Positions 24,724 through 36,735 of a stretch of 64,000 nucleotides of DNA are shown piece after piece; positions within the stretch are counted from its first letter, which is position 1, and the number at the start of each line of letters is the position of its first letter. A program made the translations under genes and the position numbers. A model generated the notes under the pieces. It saw nothing but the letters and a program-made list of their open reading frames with translations, did no database searches and had not been told where the DNA came from. The stretch spans positions 2,604,001 through 2,668,000 of the forward strand of contig OU612073.1 in assembly GCA_914767715.1 (NCBI GenBank), given 5' to 3'. This stretch comes from Membranipora membranacea. Lineage: Eukaryota; Bryozoa; Gymnolaemata; Cheilostomatida; Membraniporidae.

Positions 24724-25763
24724 TTCTTTATCAAGCTTGTCTGGAACAAAAACTGACTTGAACCTGGTGACTTATCAATCTGGACACTAAATGAATGAAG
24801 GAATGAAAATTAAGTGATGTGTGCAAAACCTTTTTTAACTCACAATAGCCTGTAGTAAGGTCAAGTTAAGGTTGCAAGCATAGTCTTTAGGAAAGTAAGG
24901 CTATATTTCAAATACCTAGCCTGACAAGCCAATCAATGATCACTGTTGGGGGATTATAACTCCACCCAGTGAAGGATTTGTGAAGATGTGTTAATCCAAT
25001 GAAGAGGTTTGAAATGGGGGATTCCCCAGACTGGTATGGGGAAAAAGAATACACTATCTATTAGTCCAATGTATAACAGACCACCTGCAAGCAAGGTTGC
25101 AAGAGCCTAGTATAGTCTACCTACAGTGAAACTTGGTATGTACCTCTAAACTTTATTAATCTTTTTCAAGTTCACAGTGTTTGAAACGTAAACTTTCAGA
25201 AAACCTCTATAAATATATAAATGACACTATAACGCTGGGAAAAACGTTAATTATCTCTTCACTGGTCTGTCTAATAAAAATGACCCCAAAACACTGCGCA
25301 ATAAGTCACGCTACCACATCAGCTGTGATCGAAATATGAATGGGATTGTTTTAGTTGATTTAGGGTCACAAACCCGCTCTTGTTGTGTACATCCGGTTAT
25401 GCTTACATGGCTTGCCGCGTTGATGATGAGTGATTATAGCGCATCTATCCCAAGTAATTGTTTGAGTAAGAAACCCATCAAGCTGCAATGGTTGCAGCCG
25501 TATGAGTAAATGACCACTTCGTAGTGCTGTGATATGTGGTTGGTGGCCTTAAATAGACACTTTAACAGGTCAGTGATGGGTACCTTTCTCCGAAACTGTT
25601 TGAAAATGTGCATAGAAGTACTACGGAAGCTGAAAATCTTGATTCTATCGATAGGCGCATTTTCGTCATCGCTATTAAAGTAATCTGCAGTGCAGGGTTG
25701 GAGTGTTGTGTTATTCTTTTGTTTAATTATACAGCGGTGTACAGGCTTGTAACACCATTAGTA
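24724..25763. other. Upstream of the SDR, no gene seen
   Basis: Probable SDR 5' region. It includes AT-rich unique sequence and a partial TAGCCTG-type motif at about 24919. No coding exon was found. Confidence 0.45.
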
Positions 25764-27080
25764 GGTTGGTTGGTTGGTTGGTTGGTTTATTTTGTCACAA
25801 ACATTAGGTATGCTGCGAGATTGAGTGTTTATACTGTTACATGAGTAGGGAATACCAAAAAGAAACATAAACAAAATGAGTAAAGTAAAGTCTGACTTCT
25901 AGTGGATTAAAAAATATCTTGCAATATCAAAATCAAGTGTCTGAGGAATGAGTCTTTACCCCAGGCAGTTCTGTATTTAAGGCTGCGATATCTGCCTGAG
26001 GGGAGTTTCTCAAGAAAATTGTTTAAAAAATGTTCGTCATCATGTATTATCTGCAGGGCCAGGTTCTTTGTACGTTTTGATATGACTGAATCTAGATCCC
26101 CAATATCAAGACCTAGTCTGTCGCCTTGCTTAAAAAACTTTCTCAGAGCTTTCTTGTCTCGTGAATAAATACTAGTGAACAAAATAGGTAGGCAGTAGGT
26201 TAGAATGGATACAATAAAACTTTTAAATAACATGCAGGCTAAAGGCTTTGTACTCTGATAATTAAAGGTTCTGATGACAAACATTCTCTGATTTGCTTTG
26301 GATACAACATTATTGACATGATCTTCGAAACGTAATTTGTTATCAAAGAGAACTCCCAAATATTTAACATTGTCACAAAAATCTATATTTACACCATTTA
26401 ATTCGAGAGTAGGACTGTCAGGTTTATCTCTCTTAGTGGAGAAAAGCATCTCTTGGGTTTTAGAAGGATTAAGTAATAAGTCGAGTTCTTTGCATAGACC
26501 AGAGATTCTATTGATCTCATTAAAATAATTAGACAAGTCATTATTATCAGAGATGCAACCAACAATACAAGTGTCATCAGCATATTTTAAAATAGTTATA
26601 TTGCTCTGTTCTGACCTAATCCTATTTGTATACACTGAGAATAATAGAGGACTGAGGACAGAACCCTGGGGTGTTCCTGTGTTGGTGGTGATTGATGTTG
26701 AGAGAATATTGTTTACTATTGTTCTTTGTGTTCTGCCTGTCAGGAAACTCGACACCCAGTTTGTAACTCTGGAGTCTAGATGTTGCAGTTCTGTGAGGAG
26801 ATTACTGACACTGATGGTGTTAAATGCAGATGAGAAGTCGAGAAATAGGCATCTTGCATAGTTGGCAGCTTGAAGGTCTATGTAACTAGTTATTGTGGTA
26901 ATAAGGCATAATACTGCATCCTGGGTTGATCTTTTAGCTCGGTAGGCAAATTGGTGATTGTCGAGAGGAGTGTTTTTAACTATATAGCTTTTCAGCAGAC
27001 GTTCCATTGTTTTACATAAGCAGCTTGTCAGGGCTATTGGTCTATAACCTTCCAATGACAATGAGAGACAGCAATAAGCT
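25764..27080 (-). mobile_element. 5'-truncated non-LTR retrotransposon (LINE) with intact RT segment
   Basis: An uninterrupted frame of 384 codons (27061-25907) encodes the reverse transcriptase and thumb of a non-LTR element. Visible RT blocks include GYRPIALTS, FAYRAKRSTQDAV, CLFLDFSSAFNTIS, GTPQGSVLSPLLF and YADDT, so the catalytic Asp residues are present. No endonuclease domain is present, consistent with 5' truncation near 27080. The 3' end on the minus strand is a run of AACC units (25764-25786), typical of the CR1/L2 group with microsatellite tails. Clade assignment is tentative. The frame is open but, lacking a 5' end, the copy is not expected to move itself. Confidence 0.85.
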
Positions 27081-28960
27081 AAATTGGCTGACCTACTTTC
27101 ATGTTATTAGCAAAGATTATAAATACTAAGATATGACACTCCTATCAAACTGCGGTCTTCAGTTGAATAGGCAAGCGGGGCCGCATGAAAACGAGTGTTA
27201 CGCTTCAATTATGAGCTTTATGATTAGTGGCTTTCAATAGAATTTCAATAGGAACTTCAAAATTTACACAGGTAGCCTGTTTGTTTTTCATGAAAATTAT
27301 GTATTTCCAAATTTCACTGAAACTTCAAATAAAAATATTTTAGATCTAGACATTTCAGGCATTTCAATGATGTAAAAATCAAAATCATGTGATGATTACT
27401 AACAAGTGATTTTGAGTTTTGAGGATTTTTTTTAGCAATCTTTACAAACTTTAAGATGTTTTGAGACACAAGACTTACTCAGATAAACAGTTCTCTTTAC
27501 ATCAAAAACTAGTATTTGCATGTCTTAAAGTAGATCCATGTAAATAAATGTGTTATCTAGTTATTTCAGTCTTCAGGGTGATAAAAAATCCAAATGAGTT
27601 TGTCGGCCTCCTAGAGAGTAGTATTGAAATGTGTTAGCAGTGGGTGACTTGGAGAAGCTTTCTGTTTTGTGGCATCAGATCTTGTCCATTTGTGCACCAC
27701 AGTTACTCAGCACATCTAAACATGGACTATCAATATTACTGAATAAGTGCAGTCTATGTCAATGCACAGATCAGTTTCTTTGAAAATGAATTCAAATTTT
27801 TGAGTATCGAGTTAGTATGGATCTTACTCGAGAGGATATCGTAGGATCTTATTGCAAGATTTGGTAAAACCTATAAAGTACACTGTAGGATCAACTAAGT
27901 GACATTGGCCTTATCATAGCGTTTGAGGGGAAACATGACTAACGATAGTTTGACTACCAAGGGAAGGTGATATAAATGCAACTGTGGTGATCTTACCACT
28001 TACTATTTTGCCAGCGACTAAACGCCTGGTAGGTTAACTATATGATAGCTGAGATTATGGGTGGAGTTTCACTGATGTAGTTGAGTACTAGAGTATGGAC
28101 CTGAGTTTTCATGTTATAACGCTAAGCTCAATCTAAAATAAAGGCCCCATCATTCATGCAGATGGTTGGGTAATTTTTGCTTAGCATATGTATAGAAGAG
28201 ACATGTCCATATGGCGCTATGAACTGGACACTTTTTGGGCCGTCTCTATAGCCACATTTACCTCTTAAATTGGAGCAAATGTTCTCAAGTAAATATCTTG
28301 ATTGAGGTGATTGGTAATAATGATTATTTTCATGGTTCACAAAAAGATTATGTTGGAGGGGGAGGGAGAAAAGAAGGCTGTTTTTGGGCTGTTTTTATCT
28401 AGTTTTCAGCTTGTGAATGACAAATTTCATAAATCTGACACCTTCCTTTGGTCAGCTTAGAATGACTGTTGGTCATAGGAAACTTTGTTTGATGTAAGGG
28501 CTATCTAGTATTGTGTGTACCTTGTCTTACTCATCTCACAAAGGAATGTTAGCCACTAAATCAAATATATCTGCAAAATCCATTGACTGACTACATGAAT
28601 AAATGCCTAGACTGTGGCCCATATGTTCTGGTAACACATGTAAAAAAAATCAAGAGAATTGCATGAACCATTCTCAGGCAAATCTGAAATAAGTAAGGCT
28701 ATGTCTGCAGAAAGAAATCATTTCTACATTGTAATCTTATATAAACAGAGCAAGCGAGCACAGCATCCTAAAATGACAAACACTCGTTTTCACGCTTGAA
28801 TTGCTGTGGACAGGGAACAGCGGGAGTGTCATGTCATAGTCATTGTTATTAGTCTAATCCTTGCTTATTTTTACGTAGTGTTTGATGTAAAAAAATATTA
28901 AAATTAATATAGGAAAAATATATAAAAAATTAGCTGCAGAAATATACACTTATGGAATGG
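27081..28960. other. AT-rich intergenic stretch, possible decayed DNA element
   Basis: No gene was seen. Near 27130-27205 and, inverted, near 28770-28840, the same words recur (ATGACACTCC and GAAAACGAGTGTT), suggesting diverged terminal inverted repeats about 1.7 kb apart. Confidence 0.3.
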
Positions 28961-29092
28961 AATTCAACTTTGACCCCTCTTCCAGTTTCTATGACTACTC
29001 ATCATGAATAAAAAATTGTAGACTTATGCAACAGATTTTTAAGTGTCATGAAGTTTATCTTTTGAGGGCCACATTCTCTAATCTGGATACTT
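28961..29092. repeat. Upstream segment of tandem duplication, copy 1
   Basis: This stretch aligns with about 33620-33743, including a shared run from GAGGGCCACATTC through CTAATCTGGATAC. It places the left border of the duplicated gene unit upstream of exon 1. Confidence 0.65.
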
Positions 29093-29370
29093 TTAAATTC
29101 CACTATCAATGCCATTTTAATTACTCTCTTCACACACCGATAGCCACTACTTACAAGTTTGTTGAGAGATTCCAAGTCTCACAGACGCAGACATTACAAA
29201 GTATTCATTATCAACATTGACGTGCAAATAGAATCGTATATTGATAAATTTTTTGTGGCTGGATCACTTAACAAGCCTGATAGCCAGTATTCTCAAGTTA
29301 GATGAGATACTCCATTCATAGGTAATGGTATGAGGTGATACTGAAATTTTATGATTTACAGTCTAACGCG

Positions 29371-31975
29371 ATGAATGTCCGGTTGTTACTTGTCATCTGC
29401 CTTGTAACCTGTTACGGAGATGCTGCCGGGGCTGGAGCTGCTGAAGCTGGCGATTTTCTTGGTAAGCGTTAAAGAGTACCCACAGATCAACGCTTGCTGT
29501 AGTCAGGCAGTTACTTATGATAAAGTTATGTCAGATTTGCAGTGTAAAAAATTCAATGCTGTTCTTGCAATGAATTATTGATGGTGGAAAAAGTGCCTCC
29601 CATAAGGGAAGGTAATTCTCACTCTCTGCATTATGATGTCACAGGCTCCAGGAAGTGCTTGTTTCTTGTAATGCACTTCCTGGAGACAGTGACATCATAA
29701 TGTAGAGAATGACAATTACCTTCCCTTATGGGAGGTTGGTTGGTTTGTTAAGTCACAAAGTATAAGTATGCTGCGATATTTGAGTGTTTTTACCATAGTG
29801 GTTTGTCTATGGTTTTTACTGTTACACGGGCAGGAGATAACAAAAAGAAATATAAAAATATGAGTAAAGTAATCTGTCACCCTGCTTAAAAAACTTCCTT
29901 TGGGCTTTCTTATCTCGTGGGTGAATACTAGAATACAAAATAGATAGGCAGTAGGTGAGAATTGATACAATTAAACATGGCGTCTAAAGGCTTTGGACGA
30001 TGATACTGAAAAGTTCCGATCATGAACATCCTCAAACCACCCTCCCTGCTCAGACCGAGTTGTTGTCTTGTTTATTAAGTTGCTGATTGGTAAAGTAAAC
30101 AGAGATTGCATCTGCTGTCTGTTTGTCACCTGAAAACGTGATGCCACCCCAAATATTTCTAAATCACTGATATGAACGCAAAGATAAAGATGCTAATAAT
30201 GTTCAAACAACATAAAAGAGTGAAGTCGTATCGACTCTCAACATTTATATGTCTGCAATTATTGTATGTAAGCAAGTTGGGCTTGTTTGCATGCAGGTTT
30301 TGCTTTATGTTTTCTGACTGTATGTTCTTATGCAAATGGATCACCAAACTTTTTGTATCGCATTCAGATAGGATTATGACCTTATAACATAATATATGTT
30401 TACCTTAGTTTTACAGTAAACTGACTCAACAGGGATTTTAATGTATATCCAGAAAAAGGGCAGCAGCATCTTAAATATTTACGGCATATCATAGCTTGAA
30501 AAATAAATAAAATTATGTATAGTGTTAAATATTGTACCCCCTGCTCACCTGGTCATTATGGGTGTGTACTATACAAGCCGAATAAGCTACCACTTTTATC
30601 TACATCAGAGAACAGTGGGGATTAATATCTTAAAAAGGGTAAATGACTGAAGTCATCCTCTTTTGTACAATGTATCCTGAAAGAAGAAAATATATTTGTT
30701 TTAAATTATGCGGTAAGCATCAGTAATTAGAAATATAGGAAAGCGGTTACCTATCAAGCTTGTACGGTGAATACCCATAGATACCTCATAGATAACCAGA
30801 GGAGACAATTTCTAAAGCTAAGCATAATTTTTACCTAGTAATGCTACATTTATCCAGCGTATAAATATTGTATTGTTACTGTACAACTTGATGCTAGACC
30901 ATAATATATTGCTTTAATTGGTCCACAGACTAGACTAGAAAACTCGAGCTAGTAAAGAAAAAATATAGGTTGAAATTCTAGCTTTGCTCATTATCTCTTC
31001 ATTTTTTCATTGCACACACAAAGCGTGTTTACATGCAGCGAGATATTCATTAGGTTAGCTATCAGCCAATGATATTCCATATACAAACCCTTTTAGTGAT
31101 TTCTCACTTTGGCTAGATTGTCCAAGCTGAATCAGCTGCTTACCAGAAATTATTGCAGCCTAAGAGATAAAGGGGACGACCACTAAGTAAACAATAATAC
31201 TAAGACACCAATAATATGTGTTAGCTTTACTTATAGCATAGTAAGAAAGTGGTTATTACTTGTAGATACTCTGGCGAGGCTACTCCGAGCAGGAGCCGCC
31301 TTCCTTGAGGCTGTGAAGGATTTTGCAGGCTTTATTGAGAAAGAGGAGGCAAACTTTCGTGCTATAGCTTTCGTAGAGATTGAGAACCTTGCCGATATTG
31401 ATCTCGTTGCCGGAAACTTCATGATCAGCCTTGGCGTAACTGGTGACCTGTTACCTACTGTCGTACAAAGCGGTGACAAACAAGCATTCGCTATCACACA
31501 GAATAAGCCTTTCACAGGTATCGAAATTGCTGCCAGCTGGAAAATTCCCAACGATAAACTTGTGTCAATCCTAGTCAACTCTTACCAGATGGCTGCGTGG
31601 AGACCACCAAATCAACTAGGTGTTTGTCAGCAAGGACGCTCAGGTGCACCAACCTCTTACGATGCCTGGAAGAATTCTAGATGTTTGGCCAAACAGGATT
31701 TTAAGACCGTTGTTCATACTATGCAGTGTTGCGGTGATTGCTATTGTTTTCAAGGTCTCATGTCAACCGATAATCACAGCAATACAACCATCAGAATACT
31801 ACCCAAAAATGTGAAGAACCTCGCTGATGAGAAGCACCGTGATCCTAAATACCAGGCTTTGCTCGACAAACTGTTAGATATCCCAGAGAGCTGCTCCACA
31901 AGCGGAACAGCTGGTTTGTCTGTGAATCTGGCACTACTCTTTGTCACCCTCTATGTTTGCAAAAAGTTATGCTAA
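29371..31975 (+). CDS. Secreted, probably membrane-anchored protein, tandem copy 1 (weak actinoporin-like resemblance)
   Basis: Two exons, 29371-29461 and 31266-31975, join in phase 1 and give about 266 aa. Exon 1 is essentially a signal peptide (hydrophobic LLLVICLVTCYGDAA then an Ala/Gly-rich spacer). The mature part has a helical N-terminal stretch, then an IENLADIDLVAGNFM segment, a beta-rich region with ASWKIPNDKL, and a Cys-rich patch (CCGDCYCF). A hydrophobic C-terminus (LSVNLALLFVTLYV) ends in KKLC, preceded by a small-residue SCSTSGTAG stretch. That arrangement suits a GPI signal or a tail anchor. The order of N-terminal helix, then beta core with IxN and SWxI words, recalls the actinoporin/cytolysin fold, but the similarity is weak and toxicity cannot be inferred. 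Copy 2 lies 3.3 kb downstream. Confidence 0.75.
29596..29735. mobile_element. 140-bp hairpin MITE in intron 1
   Basis: Near-perfect inverted arms start CCTCCCATAAGGGAAGG and end in the inverse, with a short loop. Its right end abuts the AACC-type tail of a LINE fragment, so it may have inserted in that tail. Confidence 0.75.
29736..30035 (-). mobile_element. LINE 3' fragment with internal deletion
   Basis: Matches the 3' end of the LINE at 25764-27080, including the GCTGCGA and GAGTAAAGTAA words, then jumps to a more 5' part of the RT frame. About 220 bp are missing between. The reading frame is broken. Confidence 0.7.
30036..31265. other. Remainder of copy 1 intron
   Basis: AT-rich intron sequence without recognisable elements apart from flanking repeats. 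This intron is 1.8 kb, whereas its counterpart in copy 2 is about 0.5 kb. Confidence 0.5.
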
Positions 31976-32485
31976 CTGCTTTACCTATATGCGTAGTGAT
32001 TATTTTTGGCAGAATATCATTGTCTCTGAAGTTTTAAATGGAGACCAGGAAGTGAAAATAAAATTGAAATTTTATCACAGAAAGCGGGCAGGCTCGCAAT
32101 CTTTAAGACAATGAGATTGTACCGGAAGCAATATTTACCAAGAATAACGATGCCGTTGCAAATGATTTTATTATTTATATTATATTATATGTAGTGGACC
32201 TTGGTCAATCTTTTCTTCATCGGAACTGCTATCTTTCCTCAATTTTAGACACAAATTGCCTGATTGTTGATGCTTTAATTTTTCTTGGAATGTTTTGTAA
32301 TCGTGAAATTGATTCAAACTACTAGTCATCATGAGGTTTATGCTTTTGTACTGCTTGCATATATATGCAATCTGTAGCTTTATATAGTCTCATTTACAAT
32401 AAATAGTGTGATTATCGTCAGCATGTTCTTCTGAGAGATGGCACAATCGAAATACGCGCTTGCTATAGTCGATTTATGCTCTTCT

Positions 32486-32999
32486 ATAGACAGTTTTCTG
32501 AGCTCTGATTCAGGCCTCAATTTGGATTTGTCCTCTCTCCAGTTAGGTACTTTTAACCCACGCCGCATAGGAAAAACGTGCTGATAAGAGGGTTCTCTTG
32601 AAAACCGCTTATAATAGGATAAAAATTGTTTTTGATTCAGAATCTGCAACATTGAAAACTCATATGGACATAGTATGGGAAATAATTTTAGTATTTGGAT
32701 AGTCAATTATAGCATTTTCCGCCTGTTTTGCGGACAATTTGGCCGAATATTTCATGAGTTTCGTCACTAAAATTAAGGTTTATCAACATTCAAGCCTCCA
32801 ATGATTTGGAAACCCTGTCTCTCAGGGTTTTCAATGGTGCAGACTCTAAATCAAAAATCAGTTTTATCCTAACAATAGCGGTTTTCAATATAACCCTCTT
32901 TCAGCAGGTTTTTCCTATGCAGCGTGGGTTAAAAGTACCAAACTGGAGGGAGGACAACTCCAAATTGAGGCATAAATGAGAGCTCAGAAAACTGTCTAT
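32486..32999. mobile_element. Long inverted-repeat element, absent from the duplicate copy
   Basis: About 190-bp imperfect arms start ATAGACAGTTTTCTGAGCTC and end in the inverse. The equivalent position downstream of copy 2 (about 35926-35935) lacks the element, giving a filled/empty-site comparison. Internal open frames are by-products of the arms. Confidence 0.75.
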
Positions 33000-33619
33000 T
33001 GTGCAGTATATAATTATGATCGGTTGAAAGGTATGAAAAACATTCCCATTTAGACAATGTTCACATATCCACCATTCACCATCAAATGATATTGCTTGAG
33101 TGTTAGAGGGTTTCTGGGATACCTTACTTTCTGTTATAGGCTTGTCAATGAAAGATTTAGCCAGGATAGGGCGAAACATAGAGAGATTGAGTTATTCTCT
33201 CTTCATATCTGAGCAGATAACTCTTAAATAATATCGGTGAGATCCACTTGTCCATACCTGTCAACCCTATCAGTTTGGCTGAGAGTCTCTCAGTATTTCA
33301 GTGGTACTCGCTGTGTGGAAAAAAGTACCCTGAATTGACCCTGTTTTATAGTATTTAGATTGATTAGATAAAGTTTTTGAGATGAGACAGTTTAATACAT
33401 AAGTCAGGCATGGTTGAACGGGAAAACAGAAAGAGAAAAAGCATTGTACCCTTGAACCTCAGTAGGGGAAACGCATCATATATGGGGAGCTAATTAGCAA
33501 ACATAATAATTATGGTAAAAGTTTTCAGCTTTTAATGACCATACTAGAACAAGTTTGGCAACATGAAAAAAAACTTATTTTAAATTTCATGTTTTCCCTG
33601 GATACAAAGCTGACCTTGG

Positions 33620-33743
33620 GTTTTTAGCTCTCTTCAGAGTTTTTATGACTACTCATCATAACTAAAAGATTATAATCTTATGCAACAAATTTTTAAGCAC
33701 CATACAGTTTATCTTTTGAGGGCCACATTCTCTAATCTGGATA
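33620..33743. repeat. Upstream segment of tandem duplication, copy 2
   Basis: Counterpart of 28961-29092. Conservation here in otherwise diverged flanks could be promoter sequence or simply the duplication edge. Confidence 0.6.
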
Positions 33744-33886
33744 CTCATCAATACCATAAAATCTATTTTGGTTAACTGCACCACTTCACCAACGAGATAG
33801 CCAGTATTTTCGAGCTTGTCGAGAAAATCACGGTATGGTATGTTAATGATATAATCAGACATCAACATTTTCATACACAGTCCAAC

Positions 33887-35239
33887 ATGATGAATGTCTG
33901 GTGGTTCCTCGTCATCTGCTCTGTAACATTTTACGGAAATGCTGCCGATATTACGCTTCAAAATGATTATTCGGTTGGACAGCAGTTGAAATCTGGGAAC
34001 TTCCTTGGTAAGACTGCAGAAAAGTATTTCTCATGCTTAGACATGAAGACATATATTAAATATATATCTTATTGATCCGACAGGACTCCAACTTTCTATT
34101 CTTTTAATTACATTGCTATTACATTTGAAAAAATGTACTTTACAAAGCCCTATACATGTAGTTAGGATTTGGATATGGTGGAAGTGGTGCTAGCCCTTTA
34201 TCTATGGATGCCTTTTAGTCGTGTACATCAACATTAGAGGTAAAAAGTTTGTGTGATGAGGCACAAAAAACCAGGATGTAAATCAGTGTGTATAATTTTC
34301 TTGAAGTAAGATAAATATTAATTAAATCATGAAGGAATCTTCAATCTTTCATTAAGGTGTTGTATATATTTCCTGTCAAAATTATGTTTGAACTAGGTAA
34401 CACTCTAGCCTGCCTTGTCAAGCTTGTTTTGACTTGACAACCCCCAAATTAACAGAGCTTGCTAAGACAGGCATATGAAACTATCATAGCTTTGTAGTAT
34501 CATAGTAAAATAATGGTTGGAATTTTTAGATACTCTGGCGAGGCTTCTCGAAGCAGGAGCGGATTTTCTTGAGGCTGTGAAGGATTTTGCTGGGTTTATT
34601 GAGAAAGAGGAAGCAAAATATCGTGCTACAGCGTTTGTACAGATTGAGAACCTTGCCGATATTGATCTCGTTGCCGGAAATTTCATGATCAACCTTGGCG
34701 TAACTGGTGCCCTGATGCCTACTGTCATAAGGAGCGGTGTCAAACAAGCATTCGCTATCACACAGAATAAGCCTTTCACAGGTATCGAAATTGCTGCCAG
34801 CTGGAAAATTCCCAACGATAAACTTGTGTCAATCCTAGTCAACTCTTACCAGATGGCTGCGTGGAGACCACCAAATCAACTAGGTGTTTGTCAGCAAGGA
34901 CGCTCAGGTGCACCAACCTCTTACGATGCCTGGAAGAATTCTAGATGTTTGGCCAAACAGGATTTTAAGACCGTTGTTCATACTATGCAGTGTTGCGGTG
35001 ATTGCTATTGTTTTCAAGGTCTCATGTCAACCGATAATCACAGCAATACAACCATCAGAATACTACCCAAAAATGTGAAGAACCTCGCTGATGAGAAGCA
35101 CCGTGATCCTAAATACCAGGCTTTGCTCGACAAACTGTTAGATATCCCAGAGAGCTGCTCCACAAGCGGAACAGCTGGTTTGTCTGTGAATCTGGCACTA
35201 CTCTTTGTCACCCTCTATGTTTGCAAAAAGTTATGCTAA
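33887..35239 (+). CDS. Secreted, probably membrane-anchored protein, tandem copy 2 (weak actinoporin-like resemblance)
   Basis: Two exons, 33887-34007 and 34530-35239, join in phase 1 and give about 276 aa. The signal peptide (FLVICSVTFYGNAA) is followed by a longer mature N-terminus than in copy 1. The first 210 bp of exon 2 differ from copy 1 at about two dozen sites, many changing amino acids. From the codon after 34740 onward both copies are identical through the stop codon and most of the 3'UTR. Domain layout, Cys-rich patch and hydrophobic tail are as in copy 1. Two ATGs are adjacent at 33887 and 33890; the second matches the copy 1 start. Function is unknown; a pore-forming or lectin-like role is only a hypothesis from the fold resemblance. 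Confidence 0.75.
34404..34472. mobile_element. TAGCCTGTCTT-family copy in copy 2 intron
   Basis: Starts TAGCCTGCCTTGTCAAGC and ends CTAAGACAGGCAT, matching the family at 2676-2804. Confidence 0.45.
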
Positions 35240-36275
35240 CTGCTTTACCTATATGCGTAGTGATTATTTTTGGCAGAATATCATTGTCTCTGAAGTTTTA
35301 AATGGAGACCAGGAAGTGAAAATAAAATTGAAATTTTATCACAGAAAGCGGGCAGGCTCGCAATCTTTAAGACAATGAGATTGTACCGGAAGCAATATTT
35401 ACCAAGAATAACGATGCCGTTGCAAATGATTTTATTATTTATATTATATTATATGTAGTGGACCTTGGTCAATCTTTTCTTCATCGGAACTGCTAACTTT
35501 CCTCAATTTTAGACACAAATTGCCTGATTGTTGATGCTTTAATTTTTCTTGGAATGTTTTGTAATCGTAAAATTGATTCAAACTACTAGTCATCATGAGG
35601 TTTATGCTTTTGTACTGCTTGCTTACAAGAATTTGTAGGTTTTACATAATTTCCTAACAATAAATGTTGTTATTATCTCGAGCAACTTCTAAATACAAAA
35701 ATAAAAGGTTGTTTTTATCCGAAAGTCATAATTAAATATAACTGCACACCAGGGCACTTGTAACCTGCTGAAGATTTGCTTAGAAATCTAGCTAAAACTT
35801 TTATAACATTCTGACTTCCATTGCGCAGATTTAGGAGGTAGATACTCACTGATTGTGCAATCTTGCTATCCCCGATAGATGGCACAATCAATAAGCTCGC
35901 TTGCTATAATCAATTTATGACCTTCTATGGGCAGGATATCAAATTATAAACAGTTGAAAGGTATGAAAAACATTCTCAACTAGACAATGTTCACATATCT
36001 CACATATCTCAGACTTTTTAATGTTAAATGTTTAAGGCAAATCAGATCATATTTTACATTAGGTTGTGAACAGATTGCAATGGTGATAACGATGATACAT
36101 ACCTGATTCAATATGAAGCACAATACAATGAAAATACACAATCAAACAATTATAATTAGGCTGGTCAGGTTTCATGTAAAAGGCTTCTGCCTAGAAGTTC
36201 TGAGTGATATCTTATGCTGTAGTTGTTCCTAGATCTTCCTTTATACATAGCACAGCTAGTAGCTGGAGTGGTAGA

Positions 36276-36306
36276 CCAAGGAGTTAGAGTCCCTCTAACT
36301 CCTTGG
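36276..36306. mobile_element. 31-bp hairpin micro-element with 5-bp target duplication
   Basis: CCAAGGAGTTAGAG and its inverse flank a 3-nt loop, and GTAGA is repeated at 36271-36275 and 36307-36311. Confidence 0.55.
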
Positions 36307-36559
36307 GTAGACTTATTTATTATAAAGAGACAATGGTGATCTGAACAGCTAGTTTGGGACAGTCTCGGAGTATATCCCAAACTCTCTGTAAAACGAATCA
36401 CAATTGTCAGGTGAAGTTATCTCCTCTTTATGCCTGAGACATTAACTCCAACATAGTACTTGTATAAAAATGACACCAGGGAGTTTGAGACAATAATATC
36501 CCAAACTACCTGGTGTTTCCTTGACTCATGTAGTCTTATTTATATCATATCATGGCTTT

Positions 36560-36735
36560 TTGGGGCAATATTGTAAAAATTATTGTCCCAATATTGTAGA
36601 ACAATGTTAGGACAATATTGTCACCATATTGTAAAACAATATTGGGACAATATTGTCCCAATATTGTGAGACAATATTAGGACAATATTGTCATAATATT
36701 GTAAAACAATATTGTCCCAATATTGTAAAACAAAA
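36560..36735. repeat. CAATATTG palindrome array
   Basis: Nine exact copies of the palindrome CAATATTG in about 180 bp, most in the wider word ACAATATTGTCCCAATATTG. More scattered copies occur at 37490-38700, 51440-51620 and 54395-54730. Confidence 0.8.

Noticed and set aside
32380-33179. Minus-strand open frames as genes
   Set aside because: They fall largely on the arms and edges of the inverted-repeat element at 32486-32999 and mirror each other.
36560-36735. CRISPR array
   Set aside because: The repeats are short palindromes with no constant repeat length or unique spacers, and the locus is eukaryotic.
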